Shown one piece after another: positions 4,578-5,085 of a DNA stretch of 5,085 nt. Source of the stretch: Melioribacteraceae bacterium. Lineage in GTDB: Bacteria; Bacteroidota; Ignavibacteria; Ignavibacteriales; Melioribacteraceae. Each line of letters begins with the position of its first letter. Within the stretch, counting starts at the first letter, position 1. Below the pieces are notes generated by a model. It had not been told where the DNA came from and ran no database searches. It saw nothing but the letters and a program-made list of their open reading frames with translations. Location of the stretch: the NCBI GenBank assembly GCA_015486905.1, contig WFQV01000203.1, forward strand, positions 1 to 5,085. Direction: 5' to 3'. The position numbers were made by a program, and so were the translations under genes.

Positions 4578-5085
4578 ATTGTTCATCATTTATTTTTCTA
4601 AACAAATTCATCGAAGCCTTTATTGACAACGGTTTCAAGCCGTAGTTCAACATTTTGTTAATATTCATCGAAACATCCTTTACTTTGTATTTTACAGGCG
4701 AGTCTTTTAGAGCAACAGCTTTAAGCAAAGATTTGTCGAAGCCGAAAGCATCGCAAAGCATTTGTCCCAACTGCAAGCGGGAGACTCTTTCGCTCCCACC
4801 GAAGTTTAACATTTCGCCGGAAATATTTTTCTTAATTATTTCTCCGATTAGCTCCGCAGCGTTTGAAAGCTCAATTGGCGTACGGAATTGATCTGTGAAA
4901 AGTAAAACTTCTTTACCCTCTCTTAAATTCTCAAATACCCGGTGGAAATGATTGCGTGAGTGATTTAGCCCGAAGCCGTACATTAAAGCATTGCGAAGAA
5001 TAACAAAGTCAGACGTGCTCGCCGATATTGATTCCTCAGCCATTACTTTGGACTCGGCATAAAGAGAAGCAGGTCCCAAAGGAGC
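4576..5085 (-). CDS. extended SDR, dTDP-4-dehydrorhamnose reductase-like, C-terminal part
   Basis: C-terminal 169 residues of a sugar-nucleotide reductase or epimerase-type enzyme. The frame stays open to the window edge, so the N-terminal Rossmann half with its glycine-rich NAD(P) motif lies outside. What is visible fits RmlD-like proteins. YAESK (5047-5061) is the YxxxK catalytic pair. FVILRNALMYGFG corresponds to the 'LR..W.YG' strand. FTDQFRTPIELSNAAELI corresponds to the 'DQ..sPT...dlA' segment. GEMLNFGGSERVSRLQLGQML corresponds to the 'G.y...g...s..e.a' segment. The end, KDVSMNINKMLNYGLKPLSIKASM, corresponds to the substrate-domain 'rP.dssLd..k....g..p' ending, here without the usual Arg-Pro. 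RmlD reduces dTDP-4-dehydro-L-rhamnose with NADPH for surface-polysaccharide synthesis. Another NDP-sugar substrate is equally possible without the N-terminus and neighbours. A TTG at 5077-5079 is not a start, since conserved sequence continues through it. The gene converges on the hydrolase gene. Confidence 0.8.
   Translation of the reverse strand, partial: APLGPASLYAESKVMAEESISASTSDFVILRNALMYGFGLNHSRNHFHRVFENLREGKEVLLFTDQFRTPIELSNAAELIGEIIKKNISGEMLNFGGSERVSRLQLGQMLCDAFGFDKSLLKAVALKDSPVKYKVKDVSMNINKMLNYGLKPLSIKASMNLFRKINDEQ

Noticed and set aside
5077..5079. TTG as the start codon of the minus-strand SDR gene
   Set aside because: The frame continues open to the window edge, and the YxxxK motif only about 6 residues later means that the N-terminal Rossmann half must lie upstream.

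Overview
The window looks like chromosomal DNA from the Bacteroidota/Ignavibacteriota (Chlorobi) side of the tree. Three signs point there. A secreted protein ends in a type IX secretion (T9SS) sorting tail of the 'LAQNYPNPF ... KMILLK' kind. An exact TAnnTTTG promoter -7 element lies upstream of the first operon. The first operon encodes a short, ferredoxin-less IorA, a form I recall from that group. I cannot fix the genus from sequence alone.

Layout. Positions 1-61 hold the tail of an upstream plus-strand transcription unit and its strong intrinsic terminator. Positions 62-217 are an AT-rich leader with a candidate promoter. Positions 218-2403 hold a two-gene operon, iorA-iorB, joined by an ATGA stop/start overlap. 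It encodes indolepyruvate:ferredoxin oxidoreductase, which turns aryl pyruvates from aromatic amino acids into aryl-acetyl-CoA, CO2 and reduced ferredoxin. Positions 2404-2885 (482 bp) contain no convincing gene. They are packed with short repeats: two copies of a unit with a GC-rich left arm, a variable number of TGAATTA-like heptamers and a conserved right flank; a third decayed unit; and a nested inverted repeat built from CTTTGCG motifs.

Positions 2886-4514 encode a secreted clan GH-A type glycoside hydrolase with a signal peptide, a two-glutamate TIM barrel, a beta-sandwich and the T9SS tail. A hairpin terminator at 4547-4577 separates it from a convergent minus-strand gene (4576 to beyond 5085). 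That gene is the C-terminal part of an extended SDR related to dTDP-4-dehydrorhamnose reductase, cut by the window edge.

The three transcription units do not form one pathway: IorAB is cytoplasmic redox/amino-acid metabolism, the hydrolase is exported, and the SDR probably serves nucleotide-sugar synthesis. I see no clear new multi-gene system. The items most worth a second look are the repeat-rich spacer, the IorA without its ferredoxin domain, and the unassigned T9SS-exported glycosidase.
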